Below, one piece after another: positions 20,281-31,819 of a stretch of 51,524 nt of DNA; positions within the stretch are counted from its first letter, which is position 1, and each line of letters starts with the position of its first letter. The stretch is from Gnetum montanum (Eukaryota; Streptophyta; Gnetopsida; Gnetales; Gnetaceae), in contig MNCI01024992.1 of assembly GCA_015680685.1 (NCBI GenBank), positions 7,626 to 59,149 on the forward strand. The letters run 5' to 3'. The notes under the pieces are model-generated. The model did no database searches. It was not told where the DNA came from and worked only from the letters and a program-made list of their open reading frames with translations. The position numbers and the translations under genes were made by a program.

Positions 20281-22548
20281 TGCAGTTCCTTGAGGCGGAT
20301 CTCAGCTTAGTTATAGGCATTCAACCCATCAAAGATAGGTTGCCATACCTCGCCTCCTTCTCGAAGTTGCAGAGCACTTGGTTCATCTTAGCCTTTGCGA
20401 CTTGAATCTCTTTTTCATTTATTTCCTTTTGTAATCCCACCTGGTCCTATAATGATTCTTAACTTTTTCAAACTTGAGGACTTTGTTCTTCCAGAAAGTG
20501 ATTTCAATGGCTGATTTTTGTCACAAGGCTCAAACCTCCTCCATAGACAGATTTCGATTCTCAGTGGCCAACCTCCTCACATCACCATTCACCCTGGCTT
20601 TTCCTCTTGTTGGTGAATAAAGCTTTTCATGTGTTTGTTTTCAGCATCAACATTGCGCAAGTAATGAACCTCCGCGGTCAACCTAACGTTCTCCTGGAAA
20701 ACCTCTGTCAAGTCCTTATTCAAATGATATGCATGAGTGTCTGCCAAGGACTTATCAAGGATCGCCAACTCTCGCTCATCCTCAACTATCTGAAGTTTAA
20801 CCTAAAGCTGTTGAAAAGTTTCATCTCTGGTGAGCTCACGATTAAGGAGAGCTAGATCAGCAAGTTGGGTTTTTAATTGAGCAACTACTGTCGCCAAGCG
20901 TTGACAATTAACTTGAGCAGCTTTAAGTTGCCCTTTTAAGATGAGGCTCTTACCCCTTGCCAAGACCAGCTTTGACTGGGTTGCAGTGATGTTATCTAGA
21001 AGGTTGACGACATCTGGAAGCGGTTGCCCGGTTCCCACCAATCGATCCAATAGTTCTTCATGTTGGGCTGCATCGATCTTGCTACGTGAAGTCCTGATGG
21101 ATGCCTGTGTGTCTTCAAGTCCATGTACATCTGGTACAAGTGTTGTCGGTGCGTTAAGGGCCGTAGCGATCATGTCAACAACCACTTTGGCCGCAACCTC
21201 CTATCCTTGGTGCTGCATCACCAAGACTGTCGCCCCCTCACCATCTTCTAAGTGTATCAAGAAAGTAGCGGCATTTCCTGAAATTTTAGGAAATAACTAT
21301 TGTGTGGATACCGTTACCTCCCGGACACTAGGATCAGTTCTTGCAGGTACCTGTGTTCGGATGACAGAGAACATCAGCCCTGCTCTTTCTAACAGACTTA
21401 CTGAGCAAGTCACCTGCTCCAGATGGCTCATCGTAGGGCAATAGACCAAAGGATCTTCTCCTCCACATGTTCTTCTAGATTTCTCTTGTTGGCTCAAGAG
21501 CGATTGTCAGATTTCGTATATGTGCTCTAGGATGGTTTGCGAACCTGACCTTGTTGTTTGTGCGGGCGGTGGCAGTGGTTGCAGCTCCTTGGTTTGTGTA
21601 GTGGCTGGAGCCCTATCCTTCATCATTTTCCTCCACGAGGCAATCAACGCATGCCAGAGTGTATTGTTGGCATACCGTGCTATCCCTACTCATTTGCATA
21701 ACTTTCTAATTAGGTAGGGAAAGGGGAGAGCCCATCTTCCATGTTCGCTTTCAGCAAACCTCTTTTCAATTTCCAAGAATAACAATTGTGGAAGGCTCAT
21801 TAGGAATTTCCCACTTAAGGTGGCACATTCACGAGCCGAGAAGGCAGTGATTTTACTAGGTCTTACCATTAGGTTCAGGTGGTAAAATGCAATCTTTGAA
21901 TACACTCTCTCCGCAGTGTCAGAGTGTCGAACTCTTTACGATCTACCCCATAGCACTGCTTGATCGACTCCCCTTTTACCTTGGGATCAGCTCACTTCAG
22001 GATCTCTGCCACATTTGCTCTAATCTCTAGCAACCCTAGAGATTGCGCAATTGCTTTTGCAGACTAAGAGACATAGATGTCCTTAATTCTTACTCTGGAC
22101 CCTGGTTGCCGATTTGTCTAGAAGAGATAGGTTTCTCCTAAGTATCATTCACCACTAGTTGTGATGATTGGCCACATAGGAGAATTTTGCACTTGAAGCT
22201 TCACATCTTCTGGTGCATTCTCGAGAAATGGTCCAAAGTTTAACTCTTGTAGGACCATTCATTGCACTTCTCGTGGCTTGATAGCATCAAAACATGCTTG
22301 GGTCAGGGTGACCTCAAGCTGTGGCACTATCCTCGAAGTTTCATCCCCTTGCGATTGCTCGTTGGGAATCTCCCCTTCAGGAATCTGATGGACAGATTCC
22401 ACATCAGGTCCTTCGTAGAGGGGGCTAGTTGCATGAGAGCCCTCTGCGTGCTCTAGGTGCTACACGCCTCGTCCCCTTCCCATTTGTGGACGCTTGTCCC
22501 TAGGTTGTGATGGTCCTTCTCCCCTTGAATATCTTGGTTTTGTGCCAT
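20281..22548 (-). pseudogene. ORFx of element B, C-terminus missing
   Basis: ATG at 22548 (MAQNQDIQGEKDHHN). Best preserved are 21905-21690 (YSKIAFYHLNLMVRPSKITA, then LSGKFLMSLPQLLFLEIEKR) and 21185-20802. The latter is a strongly heptad-like coiled coil (ILKGQLKAAQVNCQRLATVV, then LKTQLADLALLNRELTRDE) following a segment with HEELLDRLVGTGQPLPDVV. Stops and frameshifts occur throughout, and the last ~230 codons are absent. The long C-terminal coiled coil suggests a filamentous or self-associating protein; the role is unknown. Confidence 0.65.
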
Positions 22549-22830
22549 CTACAATCAACCATAACCACTAATTAGATTATGCACAAGCTGCTCAAAATGG
22601 CCCTCATACACCTTCTTAGTTTGACTAAGTTATGGTACTGACACATGCATCCCATTAATTCCCCTAGAGTATTAGTTGATGGGTCAAAACCAAAAACAAT
22701 AAAGGATAAGTTGGAGTTTAAACTATTTTTTATGTTTCTTTCCTTAAGAGGTGTGAAGTCTTAATCAATTAATTAAGTAATTAATTAATTAATTTCTAAT
22801 AGGCCTCACCTCCCACAACTGAGAGCATAC
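22549..22830 (-). other. Predicted intron in the ORFx leader of element B
   Basis: On the minus strand the donor is CGGAG|GTATGC at 22830 and the acceptor TTGATTGTAG|ATGG ends at 22549, abutting the ORFx ATG. Length 282 nt, AT-rich. Confidence 0.5.
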
Positions 22831-22990
22831 CTCCGGGTGCGAAAGAGGGGAAGGATAGGTAGGTTAGGACATGAGGTGGACAACGTAAGTGCTTGGAAGA
22901 AGAGTTGAGGTAGAAAAAATGAAAAATCCCCCCCCCCCCCCCTTCCCCCCATTTGTGTGTAGAATGAGCTAAGTGTTAGGTGCAACGACG

Positions 22991-23070
22991 GTATATATAA
23001 TGTTTTTGTGTTTCATCGACGAAGCCGCGTATATGCAGGAGGTCGCACCTATTGACTAGCGTTGACCCAT
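22991..23070 (-). promoter_or_regulatory. Internal promoter-like site of element B
   Basis: Minus-strand TATA box ATTATATATACC (23001-22991) with upstream palindrome remnants (TTCGTCGATGA and relatives, 23070-23013), about 445 bp before the ORFx ATG. It has the same layout as D and A but more decayed palindromes. Confidence 0.45.
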
Positions 23071-24728
23071 CAAAAGGAAGCCCAAAAAATCAATAAAAAA
23101 TGTCAAATTGGGGCAGTTGAAGAGCTTGAGCGACCGGGAATGCCACTAAGGGCAAGAGGAAGGTAAATTGGGCTAGAAAAAAGTGTCCAAGGTAGGAGAA
23201 CGTGGAAAAAAAGAACTTCGCAGAGAAGAAGTCGAGTGATGGGTATCACGAAAATAATCAACCACGAAATCAAAAGGATGGGAGGCTTAACAAATGGTAC
23301 CAAGAATATGCAAGTGGGCCCTCCCCATAGCAAGCAGTAGCCTTCGTAGCCCTTGCATATCCTCAACACTGAAGTTCATGGGCCCCAGGGTTAAGAAATA
23401 GTGATCGCAAGTTAAGACTCCCATCCAGGTGAACCTGCCAAGGCATGAAAAGTACATGGAAATCACGACAAACTTTCAAAACATAAGATGGGTAGTGAGG
23501 TGAGTTACGGAGAGAAATGGGTGAAGAGAGAAATGAGAGAATTGGAAATCCGATCATCGGTCACATGAAACCCTGTGTGAAGTTGTGATTAAGTGACCTG
23601 GTAAGACCTTTCCTAAGTTCAAACCCAAAACCAACCACATATAGTGACATCACAGTAATAGGTGAAGCCTCGTCCATTCACGAAGTAGCAGAGTGCACCC
23701 ACAGAAAACCACCACTCCAATAGGCATAAGAGGAAGGAAGTGAAATGGGACGAAGTTAGAGGGGACAGAGTAAGTCCCCTAACTAGTTTGGGTGGCCTAT
23801 AAGAGGTGGTTTAAGGGGTGTGCTTTGAATTCCCACATAGTTATGGTTTTATGTTTCATTTTCTTGTTCTTTTGTGGGAATCAAACCATGCAAAGATCCA
23901 TGCTTGGTTGCATGCATTTGACCAAGAGGTGTGCTTTGAATCCTCATGTTTTCTTTTTGAATTTTTGCAATGAGGACCACACCATGCAAGGTCAAAGTGC
24001 CTAAGAGCTTCCTTGTAGAGAAGAACGTGGAGTGGTAAGAAATCTGTAAGGACACACCAGCAACCTAGGGGATAGAAGAGGACGAAAAATGTTACATTCC
24101 CCTTGAAGTCACATTCGATTCAAACCATTGGGTCATCCCTGAGTCTGGGAACTACACAAGTCACACATTCATTAAAATATTTTTAACTAAAGCAGTTGCA
24201 TGTTTCCAAGGGAAGGAAAATCATGGAGTGGGTGGATGGGTGGATGATGTGGACTCACTGCCAATTTTATGAGATGAAAATAGACATAAAGTCCAAAGAC
24301 AATAATGCGATGGTGGGAGTGAGATAAACTAGGTGGACTAGTTCACATGACCCATCGCAACGAAAACCATCCGCGCCAGACACTTGAGGACAATAAGACA
24401 ACTTATTAGCAACCAATTGAAAATTAAACACACACATATGCATAAATAATTGTCAAAGAAATGGAAAAGTAATTAAAGAAAGGAAAAGTTAGTAAGAATC
24501 GGCAAATGTAGGAATGATGTTGAAAAACAAAAAAAAGTGTAAAACAAAAAATTTCAAAGACAATGGGGAGCTTGGTAGGATGGATTAGCATGGAGGACGG
24601 TCTCCCCCACGACTGGGTGAAAAGGAGGAGATGTGAAAAATGGAACGAGGCTATCCTGGTGACGATGAGGCAGTGGCACTAGTTAGGTGAAGTTCATGAA
24701 AAGGTTTTAATTATTTCCGATTGACCAA
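23071..24728 (-). other. Element B noncoding region between integrase and internal promoter
   Basis: No supported ORF. It contains the conserved GGGGAGGGCCCACT block (23356-23310), two hairpin units and a polypurine-like site, GTCGTGGGGGAGACC (24614-24595). Below 23071, in the leader, there is a run of C at about 22929-22942. Confidence 0.65.
23817..23983 (-). repeat. Tandem pair of hairpin units in element B
   Basis: Unit 1 (23817-23887) has stem arms ATTCCCACA and TGTGGGAAT. Unit 2 (23928-23983) has stem arms GGTGTG with CACACC and TCCTCAT with ATGAGGA. The loops are T-rich. Stem sequences differ from each other and from A, yet pairing is kept. Confidence 0.75.
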
Positions 24729-25790
24729 CTACGTTCTAGTGGGGTCCTCAGGTTTTTGTATAAGCAAGGCTCTAGATGGGAAGGTTTCGGAGACAATGTA
24801 CGGTCCCTCCCATAGTGTTTGAAACTTGGTCAGTTGTGGTACGTGTGTGGGGTTCCAATAAAGGACCTTATCTCCACATCTAAATGTTACCTTCCGAATC
24901 CTAAGATCATGATGTTTTTTATTGTAAGCCTTGTGGATCTCATTTGAAGACAAGGCCACTAATCGATTCTCATCTAGCACACTTAGGTTGATAAGTCGTT
25001 CACATTGTGCTAGTGGTGGGTCAAGACCTAAGTCACTAGCTGTGGATAGTATCCAGAGTTCTGCTTAGATTGAGAGTTTCAGTAGCTTACCGTACACTAA
25101 CTCATAGGGAGAGTAACCTATAGGAAGTTTCCAAGTGGAGCGATAGGCCTAGAGGGCATCATTAACTTTGGTGCTCTAGTCCCTCCTATATTTACTGATG
25201 GTTTGAGTGAGGATTTTGGTGATCTCCCTATTGGTGACTTCAGCCTGTCCATTGGCTTGGGGGTTATAAGGTGTTGTAAATTTATGGGTAACCCCCAAGT
25301 GTTGCATGAGTTTACAAAAAGTGATGCCCATGAAATATGTTCCATTGTCTGAGATGAGTGCACGTGGCACTCCAAACCTGTTGACGATTTACTATTGGAA
25401 AAATCGTGCAGCGGTGTTTGAGGAACAATCGATGATGGTTTCCGCCTCTACCCACTTTGTGCATTAGTCCACAGCGATGATGATATATGCCTTCTCGTTG
25501 GACAGGGGTGTGATAGGACCCATGAAGTCGATGCCCCAGATGTTGAAGGGCTCCAGTGGTTGGATCCACTATTGAGGTCCCTCCAATCGTGCAGTCATCC
25601 CACCATCTCTCTAGCATCGTTCACAGGAGCAGGCGAACCATTGTGCATCCCTAAAGATTGTGGGCTAGTAATATCTTGCAAGCAGGATTTTAATGGTTGT
25701 GCATCATCCAGCATAGTGGCCCCCACAAGGGCCCTTGTGAGCATCTTGGAGGATGCTCAATGTATCATCATTAGGGACACACCATCAAAC
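24729..25790 (-). pseudogene. Integrase of element B (broken by stops)
   Basis: The catalytic core is well preserved: IIIAVD (first Asp) with TKWVEAET, ALISDNGTYFMG (second Asp) and NPQANGQAEVTNREITKILT (Glu). An N-terminal zinc-finger-like region with the pairs H..H and C..C (GPCGGHYAG, SCERC) lies near 25620-25760. The C-terminal domain at 24980-24729 (GDKVLYWNPTHVPQL, LWEGPYIV) ends at TAG 24729-24731. Several stops, such as the one after IIIAVD, sit where TGG, CAG or CGA codons would be expected. Confidence 0.9.
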
Positions 25791-25798
25791 TAGGCCAT

Positions 25799-27590
25799 CT
25801 ACGCACACCTTGTAAAGGTGACCATTGATTTCCATGAAGTGCTTAGCTTTATGAAGAAATTTTTGTTTCTGCCAATGGTTCCACTCCTTTGGCAATTCGT
25901 GAGTTTTGACGTAGGTGAGGATGTGGCTGAACCAAGGTAATTCCTTGGGCACCTGTGGATCGATCTCTTCTGCGAAGAGAAGTTCATCGGGGAATTGGTC
26001 GGAGAGGGGCTCCTCCTCTTCTGTGTCCTCCCCTCACAACTGAGATAAGTGGTCAGCAACCACATTCTCGATTCCCTTTCGATCTATCATGGTGAGGTCA
26101 AATTCTTGAAGAATCACTAGCCACCATATGGTACGGGGACTCACTGTTGGTTTGTTCATCAGGAACCAGATGGCACTGTGGTCGGTATGCATGAACACCT
26201 TGTACCCAACCACATAGTGCTAGAATTTTTCCAAGGTGAACACCACTACCATCAACTCCTTTTTGGTGGTGGTGTAATTAAGCTAGACACCCACAATGCT
26301 ACGACTTGCATAGTGAATATAGGATGGACGTTTTTGATCATCACACTGTGTAAGCACGGGTCCCAATGCATAGTTGGACGCATCCGTCATGATGTGGTAA
26401 GGTTTGAACTAATTAGGTGCCCGTAGAACTAGAGTCTCTATAAGTTTTTGTTTAAGCGTTTGGAATGTGGATTCACATTCCCTGGTCCAAACGAATGGAG
26501 CATCTTTCTTCGTGAGTTCCACCAACGGCTTGGCGATTTTCAAGAAATTTTTGATGAAGTGCCAATAGTAACCAGTGTGGCCAAGGAATGACCGAACATC
26601 TTTTACCATGCTTGGTTGTCAGGTGATTTCTTGGATGACCCTGATTTTATCAAGATCTATGCTAATCCATGTCTATGAAATACGGTGCCCCAACACAATG
26701 CCCTCCTAGACCATTAAGTGGCTTTTTTACCAGTTAAGCCGTAGGTTAGTGTCCACACATCTTTTTAGAACTTGCTCAAGGCAGTCCAAGGTTTGATCAA
26801 ACGTGGCCCCATAGGTAGAGAAGTCATCCATGAAGACTTCTACCCCATTACCAATTTGCTGCTGGAAGATGCTAAGGACAAGGCGTTCAAAAGTGGCAGG
26901 TGCATTACATAGGCCAAAGGGCATCTTTTTGTATGCAAAAGTCCCCCAGGGACTTGTGAAGGTTGTTTTGGCATGGTCTTTTGGTGCAATTTAGATTTGA
27001 TTATAGCCATTATAACCATCGAAAAAGCTGTAATAACGATGCCCCGTAATGGTATCCAACACCTAGTCCACAAATGGGAGTGGGAAGTGTTCTTTGAAGG
27101 AAGCCATGTTGAGCAATCAAAAATCTATATAGACCCTCCATTTGCCATCCTTCTTTGGCACGATAATTAGTGAACTGAGCCATTCACTAGCGGCGATAGA
27201 GTAGATGAACCCTACTTTTAGCAACTGCTCAATTTCATCTTTGACGACCTCCTTCAATTTGGGGTTCAATCACCTTTGTGGTTGTCTTCGTGACTTCATG
27301 GAGGGATCAATATAAATCCATTGTTGGAAAACCCTGGGATTCACTCCTGTTAACTCATGATATGACCATGCAAAAGCATCTTCCCAATTTTTTCACCACC
27401 TTTAGCAATTTCTTCTTCTCTTTAGGAGTAAGGTTGGCATTGATAATCACCAGTTTCCCATTCTGCAAAAATGCATATTCTAGATGGACCGGTAAGGGTT
27501 TGAGTTCCAAGGGCTCTTGTTTGAAACTTTCAGGGATTTCCAACCTTCCCAAATCATCATGGTCATCAACAATGGATACTTTTTAATGAA
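25799..27590 (-). pseudogene. Reverse transcriptase-RNase H of element B (broken)
   Basis: Minus-strand order: linker with LELKPLPVHLEYAFLQNGKL (27552-27355), typical of Athila/Tat pol; RT with MPFGLCNAPATFERLV and the catalytic VFMDDFSTYGATF (26924-26727); connection SFLGHTGYYWHFIKNF (26609-26409); RNase H with DASNYALGPVL, NYTTTKKELM and ILQEFDLTMIDRKGIENVVA (26300-26020). Stops interrupt the frame in several places. Confidence 0.9.
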
Positions 27591-28330
27591 CCCCTTCCAA
27601 ATGGTCCACGCTTTCTATGTAGGCTTGTACAAGCTCCTCAAATGGTTCCATGCATAGAGTGCTGCTAGTAGGATCAGCAGTCAGCCACTGGGTGCCTTCT
27701 TGAGTTATGGCTGCTACGTACAGGCATTGTTGAACTTGAGATTCCTCGGTACAGTGATTGCATGATTGAATATATATCCGCTTAGCGGACCACAACTGCT
27801 GCACACAGTTGCACCTGAAGTCATTGTACGCAATGCATGGAACATGCTTCTTCTGGATCTTTTCAAAAGGATTTTCCTTTGAAATTTCAAGGGAAATATC
27901 TCAAAGTTCTAATCTTGCATCCATCATGATCAACCAGGCTCTTCCCATTATGATAGGAAAGTTCCCCTTGCAATTCTCAACATGGATGACAAGGAAATCA
28001 GAAGGACAGGACCACCTACAAATGGTGGTCACAATGTCCTCCACCAATCCCAAGGGGACATTGATGGATTGGTCTGCCAGTAAGAGCTGAATGTTGCTCT
28101 TCTTTAACAAGGATAGGTTCCAATTCTTGTACATGTCATGTGAAATCAAATTGACTCCTGACCCAAAATCTAGAAGGGCTTTACATGGCTCATTTCCTGC
28201 CACCTGAAGATAGATGAGGGGACTTCCCAGATCAGTCAATTTTTGGGGAAGGTGACCTACCTTTATCCATTCGATCACTACGTGTGTGAGCATGACCGTA
28301 TGTATGTTGAAGGGAATTTGGTTTGAAGGC
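27591..28330 (-). pseudogene. Aspartic protease of element B (broken active site)
   Basis: ORF fragment 28293-27901: EWIKVGHLPQKLTDLGSP, ALLDFGSGVNLISHDMY, NVPLGLVEDIVTTI, FPIIMGRAWLIMMDA. The catalytic triplet reads DFG where retropepsins have DTG or DSG; TCT to TTT is a C-to-T change from DSG. It is contiguous with gag upstream, as in C. Confidence 0.85.
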
Positions 28331-30783
28331 TACTCGAAGGGTGGAATAGTAGAGGTGGTTTGAGGTTCAGAGGCACCAGCCACAGGTGTGTGTGAGGGTG
28401 TGCTTAAGTTATTAGGCTAGAAGAAGGGGTGTTTCTGTGGCTTGGCTTCTAGTCCACTTGGCTAAGGAGCCGGTTGTAGGTTGAAAGCCCTCATAGCATT
28501 GCATTACTATGGCTGTGGTGCAATTTTCCCCTGCATAGGTGGAGCAGGTGGTAGCTGAGTGGGGTGGTATTGAGTAGGGACAATAGGAGAAGGTGATGGA
28601 GGATAATAAAGATGTGGGATTTCCCCCTGGGTGATGGAGATTATGGTCGAAAATATTCTAGGGGGTGGTAGTAATTTTGAAAGGTTGCGTAACTGGAAGA
28701 GTCTTGTGGAGAGACCGGTTGTTGAACATAGTACCCATAGGGATCTGGCTATCGGTAAGGGTACTGCTGCCTTGGAGGTGGCATTATCCATTCTTGTGGA
28801 TGCTACCACTGCTGGAAGTGTTCATAAGGTTGCAGTGGCACTCCACTTGGATAATATCCTTGTTGCTGGTGAAACTGCCTAAGATTGCCTTGTGGGTAAG
28901 GAAACCTTCGGGGTGTTTACCTTTTTTCCAAACAAGGGTTCAACGCATACACCCAAGACTCTTGTAGATGTGACAACATTGGACAACACCCCTTAGGATG
29001 TTCGTATTGGCATATGTCACATTCATCATCCTCCTCTGTATCAGAGTATGCAACCTGTTCAACTATAGCAACTTTTCCCTTACCCTTATGGTGGGCACAT
29101 TCAACTTCCTTCTTCCTATGCCGATCACGATCATTACCTTGCTCTCTAGACTCCTCTGCAATTTTTAGAATACTTTGAAATCTTTCATCCAGAGAGTCCC
29201 ACATCTTGTTAACCTTTGTCGATATTTCAGAGGAAAAATTTCTGTAGGGGCAAGGTTTTTCAGTTCACTGTTGCATCCAATGGTGATTCCTCCTCCTCTT
29301 CACAGAATCAGACCTCCCTCTTTCTAATGGAGGGATCTCGATTAAACTCCTCTACACTGTCCTTCTTTCTAAGTTCTCCCTCTTCTTTAGCCACTTGCTT
29401 GATGAGGCACTGTAGTTGATGGGCCCTTAGTTCTGATAGTTGTCCCTGGGCATACACACCAAGGGTCTTTCTAGTTTCAAAGCGGAGTCCATCAATGATA
29501 TGGTGAAGCTATGCCCGCTGAGAGTAACCATGACCAAAGCACTGATGTAACAATGAATAGTACCTTCTCATGGCTGCATCCAAGGGTTCATGATTCCCTT
29601 GCTTCCAACCTTGGATTTGATGTCTTAGATTCGCCACTCTAAAGTAGGTTTAATACTTGTTGTTGAAGATCTCCAGTATCGTACTCCATCTCCTAATTGA
29701 TTTCGGTTCCAAAGACCGATACTAATTTTCTTCTTTCTTGATGAGTGTGCGAGGGAACAACTTAAGCTTTTTCCAATCATTATCGATATTTTGCAAGGTG
29801 CAAGCATCATGGAATGCTTGCAGTTGAGTTTGCGGATCACAATTGTGCCCCCCCTTCAAATCTGGGGATATTGTTCATGTCAATGCGTTTGATCCAACTA
29901 TCTTTCAAGTGTCTTCTAGGTATCTGAACCACCTCAGCGATATGGAGCATGCTTCAAGTAGCCAAAAATGATTCATCCAAGTCATAGTCCTGCTGAGGGC
30001 CATGATGTCTATGATGATTTCAGCTACCTCTCCTTTCATGACATTGAGCCTTGCGCAATTGTTCATGTGCTTCCTCACGGGGTTCCCTTTGGTCCTTATG
30101 ACCACCATCACCTCACTCCTTTCTACCATGGTCATGATTAGAGTCTAAGGGTGAAGGTAGAGGGAGCGAGAGGATGGAGAAGAAGAAGAGAAGTCACCAC
30201 TGCTACAATGTCGACCTCCCCCTCTACTCTGATGGCGGCCTCAATCTTCCTGCCCATCCTTGCTTGAGTCGTGACTTCTCCTACGTGACCCTCCATCCCC
30301 CTGGGGATCCCAGTCACTTGGTTGCTTATTCTAGATGATGGACTGAATGATCTGATGCCCCAGAGGAAGTTCAACCGAATGGGAATCATGAAAGATAGGT
30401 TCCCCATCATCCTACAGGCCTTACAAGAATAAGGAGTTACTGAACTATTTCCCCTTCATGTGTTCATATCATTTTGCTTGTTTTTGGTCTCATGCCTGTT
30501 GGGCCTTAGTGGGACGATAGTCCCAGTAATCATGGTCCTCCATGAAGTACTCCACACCATGGTCCTGGATGCCTAGTCTGGCAAGATTGTGAAATAGCAT
30601 TCCAGAAGCCGATCGGTCAGACGGTAGTATGATGTTTCCTTCCATGTCTCGCCATCGTGAATGTTCATCCTGATGTAGGATGAAGGTGAAGTTAGGTACA
30701 TATTCATCTGGATGCATGTAGACCACCCGACATTCTTGTGGCACCGATGGGTTGGATTCATCTCACCTGTGAGAAGAAGACAT
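28331..30783 (-). pseudogene. gag of element B (broken)
   Basis: Starts MSSSHR at 30783. Conserved pieces: VVYMHPDEYVPNFTFILHQD and GNIILPSDRSASGMLFHNLA (30744-30490), a central Arg/Ser/His-rich stretch, the A..W...L region, and the zinc knuckle CDICQYEHPKGCC (near 29000), a CX2CX3HX4C form as in Athila-group Gag. A Pro/Tyr/Gln-rich tail (28800-28500) leads into protease. The TAG at 29724-29722 is exactly in frame with the ATG (codon 354) and is shared in position with A and C. Confidence 0.88.
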
Positions 30784-30928
30784 GTTGGATGCTAGATGAT
30801 CCACTAATCGGTGTACCTTACATTTTACTTAGTCCACCTAGTGTGCGTAAATTTTACTATCCTGGGTCCATTCCAATCATGTGAATGATAATTTTGTTAA
30901 GGTTAAATGACGCATGTAAGACTAACAA

Positions 30929-30946
30929 TCCTCGACAATAGTGCCA
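30929..30946 (-). promoter_or_regulatory. Primer binding site of element B
   Basis: The reverse complement TGGCACTATTGTCGAGGA follows the LTR end after one base. It matches the tRNA-Asp complement with only G-to-A and C-to-T changes. Confidence 0.85.
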
Positions 30947-30947
30947 A

Positions 30948-31819
30948 TGATGAGTGGCTAGGTACCCCTATGCCCAACCATGTGAATCACAAGCATTCAC
31001 ACGCGAATCGGTCGAATTCCGTAGACTATAAGCACTTTGCATACACCAGACCTTAATCAGAAAAAACCCTTTGTTAGAATGATTGTTGTCTTCCCAACCT
31101 CACTTATGATGTTCTGATTACGATCGTTAAGTGAGATTGAGGCAACTGATTTTTATGGCTTTTTACTTTATCTTCTAGCATCTAATTCTCAGAATGGAAA
31201 GTAAGGAATGAAATATTATGTAATCTATAATTATCCTAATCTATGTCTTAACTCTTCTTAGCATAATTATTCGATCCCATCTTCTGTGCACATCCTGAGC
31301 ATCCCCTAACCACTACTGGGTTATCATACGTTAAACGTCGTTGGGTTGCCAAGTGTTGGGTTTATGTTCAAGATGGTTGTACCTATGGTTTCTATGAACT
31401 ATAAAAGAGCAATAGTGATTAAAATAATAACAATGAAAACTTAAAGAATGATTAAAGCATATAAATATTAAACTATAAATGCATAGAAATGACTAAGTCC
31501 AATTGCTGCAAGGAATGCTTGAAAAGCTCGTCTTTATTGCCATTCACGCCAATGGGCTTAGGTACATCAGTGCTCGAATAAAGAGCCAGACACCTTTCTT
31601 ACACCTACTGTGGGCACTTGGAAAATATTCTAACTCTCACGAAAACAATTTGCAAGAGCTTCGCTACAATTGCCAAAAAGGTACCTAAGTGTGGCGGGAG
31701 CCCACTTATTTATAGGCCGAAATAGGTGTCGTGTAAACAGGGCCACGTCGACGCATGGAAGGATGCATAAATGGGGCCGTGTCAACGAGGCCATGTATAC
31801 GGGACCAGTAAACACATCA
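30948..31819 (-). repeat. 5' LTR of element B
   Basis: 872 bp: TGATGAG at 30948 and CACATCA at 31819 in plus coordinates. The minus-strand TATA box is the reverse complement of about 31705-31715. Upstream GGCC-type motifs (CGACGTGGCC, GACACGGCCCC, GTTGACACGG) are less palindromic than in A. No partner LTR is in the window. Confidence 0.85.

Larger units (their letters stand above)
20281..31819 (-). mobile_element. Element B: Athila-like Ty3/gypsy retrotransposon, 3' truncated
   Basis: 11.5 kb on the minus strand: 5' LTR (30948-31819), PBS, gag, protease, RT-RNase H, integrase, hairpin/noncoding region, promoter-like site, intron and about four fifths of ORFx. It ends abruptly at about 20281, where the chalcone synthase pseudogene flank begins. 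There is no 3' LTR or polypurine tract, so the left target-site duplication is missing. Base composition is richer in G+C than A, and ORF fragments are longer, so it is better preserved; all frames still contain stops. Confidence 0.9.

Noticed and set aside
28665-28967. 100-codon plus-strand ORF
   Set aside because: Antisense shadow of the gag Pro-rich tail of element B.
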